DNA from: Mesorhizobium sophorae
GTDB lineage: Bacteria > Pseudomonadota > Alphaproteobacteria > Rhizobiales > Rhizobiaceae
Direction of reading: 5' to 3'
NCBI RefSeq assembly: GCF_002270415.1
Contig: NZ_NNRI01000017.1
Coordinates: forward strand, 62,001 to 126,000
DNA: 64,000 bases
The notes beneath the pieces are model-generated. The model searched no databases. It was not told where the DNA came from and saw nothing but the letters and a program-made list of their open reading frames with translations. The translations under genes were made by a program, and so were the position numbers. Below, piece by piece: positions 60,146-64,000 of this stretch. How positions within the stretch are numbered: the first letter of the stretch is position 1; each line of letters begins with the position of its first letter.

Positions 60146-60379
60146 ATGCGTTCTATCCCTCTGAAGGCGGTGCTTGCCGCGATGATCGTCACCGTTCCGC
60201 TCACCGGGGCCTTTGCCGCCTCGTCGCACGGGGGAGACCGCGATAGCGGTCGCGACCGTGGCGATCACAGCAGCAATTACAGCGACTTCTCCCAGAATGG
60301 GTGGTTTGACGGCATCCATTCGTTCAAGGCCCATCCGGCTGCAGGCAAGGACTTCCTCCAGCAGCTCAAGGGTGAATGA
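60146..60379 (+). CDS. Small secreted hydrophilic protein, unrecognised
   Basis: 77 residues from ATG 60146, with AAGGATATC upstream. A clear signal peptide (IPLKAVLAAMIVTVPLTGAFA) is cleaved before ASSHGG. The mature 50 residues are rich in Asp, Arg, Gly, Ser and His (GGDRDSGRDRGDHSSNYSDF) and end in FKAHPAAGKDFLQQLKGE. It could bind metal or be disordered in the periplasm. There is no family match by eye. Confidence 0.6.
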   Translation: MRSIPLKAVLAAMIVTVPLTGAFAASSHGGDRDSGRDRGDHSSNYSDFSQNGWFDGIHSFKAHPAAGKDFLQQLKGE

Positions 60380-60546
60380 GAGGTTCCACCGTCTCGCCGC
60401 AGCCCCGCCGTCTCTCAGGAGCGGCGGGGGTCTGCGGTGTGAAGCCTTATGGACATAGTCACAGGCGCGCCGCCTGTCTATCAAGGCAGGCCATATTGCT
60501 CAAGGCAGGCATGTTCTCCGACTTCCCACGCCGCCGAACGCGATCA

Positions 60547-61329
60547 TCAAAATGGAGCGCCGCGAAAAAGCCCTTCGATCTGGCGGTTCGTTCGCATCGT
60601 CCGCCGGCATCGACTCGATCCGACTGAGTTTGGCTCAACTGTCTTTGGGATGACGAATTGGAAAATGCTGCCATACGGAAGATCGGGTGTGGCCCAGAGC
60701 CGACCGCCGTGGGCTGCGACGATAGAGCGGCATATCCACAGCCCCAATCCCATGCCCTCGCGCTTGGTCGTAAACAGGGGATCGAAGATGCGATCGATAA
60801 GTGCTGGATCGAGCCCTGTGCCCGAGTCCCCGACTGCAACCAGCACATCGCCATTCTTGTCGAGTTGGGTGATGATGCGCAGCTTTCGCTGCCGATCCTG
60901 CACCATGCTCATGGCCTCGATGCCGTTCGCGACGAGGTTGGCGACGACCCGCTCCAGTTGATAGCGATCGCCCCTGATGGGCTCCAGGTTCTCAGCGAGG
61001 TCCACCTCGACCGCGATGCGATGATGGCGCAGATCGAGGCTCACGAGATTGAGGAGACCTCTGATCAAGTCGTTGATGTCGAGGTTGTTCGGTACGGGCG
61101 GGGATTTTCGAGCAAGATCCCGAACGCCTCTGACGACATCGGCGGCGCGAAGGCTGTTGCCGATGATCCGTTCAATGGCCCGTTTCACCTCATCGAGATT
61201 TGCTGGGTCTCTCGTCAACCACCGCAAGGCGGTTTCCGCGTTTGTCAGGATTGCGGTAAGTGGCTGATTCACTTCATGCGCAATGCACACCGCGCGCTCG
61301 CCTTTCGTTGTCGATTGGGTGCTAAACAT
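60547..61329 (-). CDS. Histidine kinase core lacking a sensor domain
   Basis: 260 residues from ATG 61329, with AGGAG upstream. It begins almost directly at the H-box: H18 in CIAHEVNQPLTAI. The ATPase domain follows with VVANLVANGIEAM (N-box), VGDSGTGLDP (G1) and GMGLGLWICRSIVAAHGG (G2). The group is FixL/NtrB-like. The usual PAS, GAF or membrane sensor is absent, and 30-40 extra residues trail after the normal kinase end (IFQFVIP). It may be a 5'-truncated gene or a stand-alone kinase activated by a partner. No regulator gene is adjacent; the nearest, 13 kb away, is the FixJ-like protein. Confidence 0.8.
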   Translation of the reverse strand: MFSTQSTTKGERAVCIAHEVNQPLTAILTNAETALRWLTRDPANLDEVKRAIERIIGNSLRAADVVRGVRDLARKSPPVPNNLDINDLIRGLLNLVSLDLRHHRIAVEVDLAENLEPIRGDRYQLERVVANLVANGIEAMSMVQDRQRKLRIITQLDKNGDVLVAVGDSGTGLDPALIDRIFDPLFTTKREGMGLGLWICRSIVAAHGGRLWATPDLPYGSIFQFVIPKTVEPNSVGSSRCRRTMRTNRQIEGLFRGAPF

Positions 61330-61710
61330 AAGCTGCGGACTCCTGCGCCAAGAGGGTTCGATTTGGTCGTGGGCGGTACCTAGGGCTGCGGGCGATCGAT
61401 CCGCCTGACCTTGCGCGCGCCAAGACTATTCCGCTGCCGGGGAGGAAATGTTCCGGAGCGTTCGGTGTGAGGAAGCCACGCGAATGTCCCAATTCTGACT
61501 CCCTCCAGCGTGCCGATTGCCTGGTACTCCATGCCTTGGAACTATCCGCTCTATGAGCTGTGAGGCGAGTTCAGCGTTGCAAATAGCTGTAAATATTCGC
61601 GCCCAAGACAGGCTGTGGATAGGCACATGCGTGGGGCATCGCTCCAGGCGCCTGGCGCGAGCACGAAAGAGCCACGGGGTTGAAGGCGGACCGGGACTGG
61701 CTTGCAGAAC
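61330..61710. other. Intergenic region
   Basis: 381 bases upstream of the kinase core and downstream of the large ATPase regulator. No FixK box, gene or repeat was seen. If the kinase once had a sensor domain, its coding remains are not recognisable here. Confidence 0.4.
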
Positions 61711-64000
61711 TCAGTTGGTCGAGCTCAGTTCGTCGAGAAGTCGGCGCGCGGCAACCAGATCTTGGGTTCCAAATCCCTCTTTGAACCGCTGATAGATGTG
61801 GTCGAGCATGGAGCGGGCGTCCCCGCTCCGGCCGTGTTCCCGCCACACACGTGCCAGAGGAATTGCAGCTCTCAACTCCCAGCCCAGGGCGGATTGCTTG
61901 CGGGCACGATCGATCGAGCGGAGCAGCGAACCCTCTGCTGCAGGAAGGTCCGGTCTCGGCCGCGCCAGCAAGATTTCGCCTCGGGCTCGCAGCAGGTCGG
62001 GCAACCAGAGTATCTCTCCGACTTGCTCCGCATGCGCCACAGCCTCGTCTATGGTGGCCAGCGCTTCCTCCGGCCGACCGGAAAGGGCCAGGCCCTCGGC
62101 CAAGGCACGCGATGCCGGCAACGTCACGATGCGGTACCGATTGGCATCCATCGCTTTCAGTCCTGCCCGCAAGATTTCGACGCCCGATGCCGCATCGCCG
62201 CGCGCGACCATGAATTCACCTTTCAGCGCGAGGCCAACGGCGTGATAGGGGGCAAGGGAGTATTTGATAGCCTGCTCGATTACGATTTCGGTATGCTCTT
62301 CCGCTGCTTTAAGATCGCCACTCCAGTGGAGAACAGGGATGAGATAGATGAGAGCAATGCAAGATGAGACCGGGTGATCGTAGCCTTGCGCAGCCTTGAT
62401 TCCCTGACGTGCAACTTTGCAACCCTGATCCGCGAAGCCGCACAGCCACAAAGACCTGGCGAGCGTTGCGAGCCCTGATGCACGGTGGTCGTGGCCAAAG
62501 AAGCTCACCCTCCCCAGCTTGAAATCTGACGCAAGCCTCATGCCTTGTTTGCAGTGACGCAGCGCAGCCGCCTGATTGCCGGTTAGATGATACGATCCAC
62601 CCAAGATCCATTCGGTCATTGCGTTTTCGGTCGGGCCGCCGCTCGCCTTGGCAACGGTGTCGCTTCGTTTGGCCGCCGCCAACGCGCCGCTGAAGTCGCC
62701 CTGGCGCGTGAGAAAAATGTAGAGTCCAGAAAGCAACTGGAGTTGACGTCCTCCATCCCGCAAAGTCTCGGAGAGGTCCAGGCCGCGCTCGATGCCGCCC
62801 CTGACTTCCAAGCTGTTGCCGCGGGCGTACATGGCTGACATCGCCAGAGCTCCCTGGAGCTCCAGTTCCAGTTGCATCCCATGATCCGTCTCGTGCAGCG
62901 AGCCCAGTGCTCGCCGGCACCATTGTTGACACTCATCCAGCAGTGAAAGCCCCAGGAATAGCGCAGCCCCATACGCAGCCAGCTCAATGGCGATGGAACG
63001 GTCGCCCGAGCTTGAAAAACTCCACGCGAGCGCTTTGCGGACGTTGCCGATGTGCGGAGCGTAGGCGGCTACGTTGTGGCCATCAAAAGCCGACCCTTCG
63101 GCCAAGCCTTGCTCCAGCAAGGCGACGAAGTAGCAAGCGTGACGTCTTTCGGCCGCGTCTGCCTCCCCGCCTTCCGCGAGCTTGGCCGCGGCATAGGCGC
63201 GTGTTGTGTCCAGGAGCCTGTAGTAAGCAGGCCCGCTTGTCGACAATACCCCCATCAGAGACTTGTCGATCAGGCTGGCGATCGTGTTGGTGACCATTTG
63301 CGTCTCGCCATCGGGATCCCCGGCGACTGCATGCGCCGCCGCCAGCGTGAATTGGCCAACGAATACGGACAGCCTGCAGAGGGTTCTCTGCTCATCCGCT
63401 GACAGGAGCCTGAAGCTCCAGTCGAGCATGGCCTGCAGCGTCTGATGCCGGGGCGACGCGCATCGCCGGCCCTGCAGGAACAGCCCGGCGCCGCTGTCCA
63501 GGAGATCAGCGGTTCCTTGAATACCATTGGTGCCCACACGACTGGCAACCAGCTCGATCGCCAGAGCAATTCCATCAAGCCGGCGGCAGATATTCGCAAC
63601 GATTGGAGCCTCGGTGTCGCTGAGCTCGGCACGGTGCCCGCTCGATCCCGCCCGCTCCATGAAAAGCTGGACGGCGGGCGAAGCCAGCGCCTGAACGGCA
63701 GATGGCGTGTCGTCAGGCGGACTGTCGAGAGGCATCAGCAAATGCACATACTCGCCCTCAACGCGCAACGACTCGCGACTGGTCGTCAACAAGTGCAGCG
63801 ACGGCGCTGCGCGAAAGAGGCGTTCGCACAGCGGCGCAGCGGTCTCGATCACATGTTCGCAATTGTCAAGAACGACCAGGGTTCGCTTATCGGCCAGGAA
63901 GGCGCTTATGTACGGCTCGGGGTCGGGCCCCTGGACAAAGCAGCCGAGTGCCGATGCGACGGCAGCGGGAACGTCTGCTGGAGCGGTGAGCGAACCGAGA
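61711..64000 (-). CDS. Large ATPase/TPR regulator (COG3903/LuxR-like), N-terminus outside window
   Basis: An open frame of at least 763 codons enters from the right edge and stops at 61711. The visible N-terminal part belongs to an NB-ARC/AAA-like ATPase: LVVLDNCEHVIE (Walker B-like), LLTTSRESLRVEGEYVHLLM (sensor region) and CRRLDGIALAIELVASRV. A winged-helix connector (LQAMLDWSFRLLSADEQRTL) follows, then long TPR-like helices to the end. Such proteins usually carry an N-terminal DNA-binding domain, which would lie beyond 64000. The Walker A motif is also outside. Ligand and targets are unknown. Confidence 0.85.
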   Translation of the reverse strand, partial: LGSLTAPADVPAAVASALGCFVQGPDPEPYISAFLADKRTLVVLDNCEHVIETAAPLCERLFRAAPSLHLLTTSRESLRVEGEYVHLLMPLDSPPDDTPSAVQALASPAVQLFMERAGSSGHRAELSDTEAPIVANICRRLDGIALAIELVASRVGTNGIQGTADLLDSGAGLFLQGRRCASPRHQTLQAMLDWSFRLLSADEQRTLCRLSVFVGQFTLAAAHAVAGDPDGETQMVTNTIASLIDKSLMGVLSTSGPAYYRLLDTTRAYAAAKLAEGGEADAAERRHACYFVALLEQGLAEGSAFDGHNVAAYAPHIGNVRKALAWSFSSSGDRSIAIELAAYGAALFLGLSLLDECQQWCRRALGSLHETDHGMQLELELQGALAMSAMYARGNSLEVRGGIERGLDLSETLRDGGRQLQLLSGLYIFLTRQGDFSGALAAAKRSDTVAKASGGPTENAMTEWILGGSYHLTGNQAAALRHCKQGMRLASDFKLGRVSFFGHDHRASGLATLARSLWLCGFADQGCKVARQGIKAAQGYDHPVSSCIALIYLIPVLHWSGDLKAAEEHTEIVIEQAIKYSLAPYHAVGLALKGEFMVARGDAASGVEILRAGLKAMDANRYRIVTLPASRALAEGLALSGRPEEALATIDEAVAHAEQVGEILWLPDLLRARGEILLARPRPDLPAAEGSLLRSIDRARKQSALGWELRAAIPLARVWREHGRSGDARSMLDHIYQRFKEGFGTQDLVAARRLLDELSSTN

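Noticed and set aside
61426..61626. 66-codon minus-strand frame between the kinase core and the large regulator
   Set aside because: No start signal, no homology recognised and mixed composition; treated as non-coding.
1..64000. CRISPR arrays, rRNA, intact tRNA genes, riboswitches
   Set aside because: No regularly spaced repeats, rRNA signatures, complete cloverleaf or known riboswitch core was seen; only the tRNA-Arg 3' half was found.

Overview
The window is a piece of a GC-rich alphaproteobacterial chromosome, almost certainly Mesorhizobium or a very close relative. The strongest marker is the 355-residue gene at 21588-22655, which I recognise as the Mesorhizobium loti cyclic-nucleotide-gated K+ channel (MlotiK1/MloK1). 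Supporting signs are a rhizobial-type napEFDABC operon, FixJ-type regulators, a FixK/FNR box and IS110 and IS630 elements. No rRNA, intact tRNA or CRISPR array was seen.

Region 1 (1 to about 18910) looks like the right-hand end of an integrated genomic island. It ends at a 45-bp copy of the 3' half of tRNA-Arg(CCT), next to a tyrosine recombinase. Inside are a 3084-residue protein with a twin-arginine signal and a coupled unknown gene running off the left edge. These are followed by three small hydrolase-like proteins (BPSL0067 type, DUF1906 glycoside-hydrolase-like, amidase_6-like), an IS110 element with structured flanks, and a tyrosinase. The intact tRNA and left end should lie left of position 1.

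Region 2 (18911 to about 24540) is a cAMP neighbourhood: a cyclase relic, a full class III adenylate cyclase with TPRs, the divergent K+ channel, an HD-domain phosphohydrolase, and a flavin-type small oxidase preceded by a FixK/FNR box.

Region 3 (24773-34684) holds napEFDABC for periplasmic nitrate reduction. It is followed by small envelope or stress genes: two paralogous membrane proteins, a glycine-zipper lipoprotein, a DUF1269 protein, a lipoprotein with two Kazal-like domains, an AI-2E-type permease and an AraC regulator.

Region 4 (34834-46868) is a co-directional run arcD-arcA-hdeD-adaptor-RND pump-hdeD, with a divergent second amino-acid antiporter, an FNT channel and an ECF sigma factor. 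Nitrate reduction, arginine deiminase, FNT transport and the FixK box together suggest a low-oxygen and acid-stress theme.

Region 5 (47040-64000) has a FixJ-like regulator, a single-domain receiver, an AraC regulator, an FdhF/YdeP-type molybdoenzyme and its downstream partner split precisely by an IS630 element. It continues with an alpha/beta hydrolase, a second RND pump with adaptor, a small secreted protein, a histidine-kinase core without sensor domain, and a large ATPase/TPR regulator cut by the right edge.

Starts were chosen from Shine-Dalgarno sequences and overlaps visible in the sequence. Family names rest on motif recognition by eye; no database search was run.
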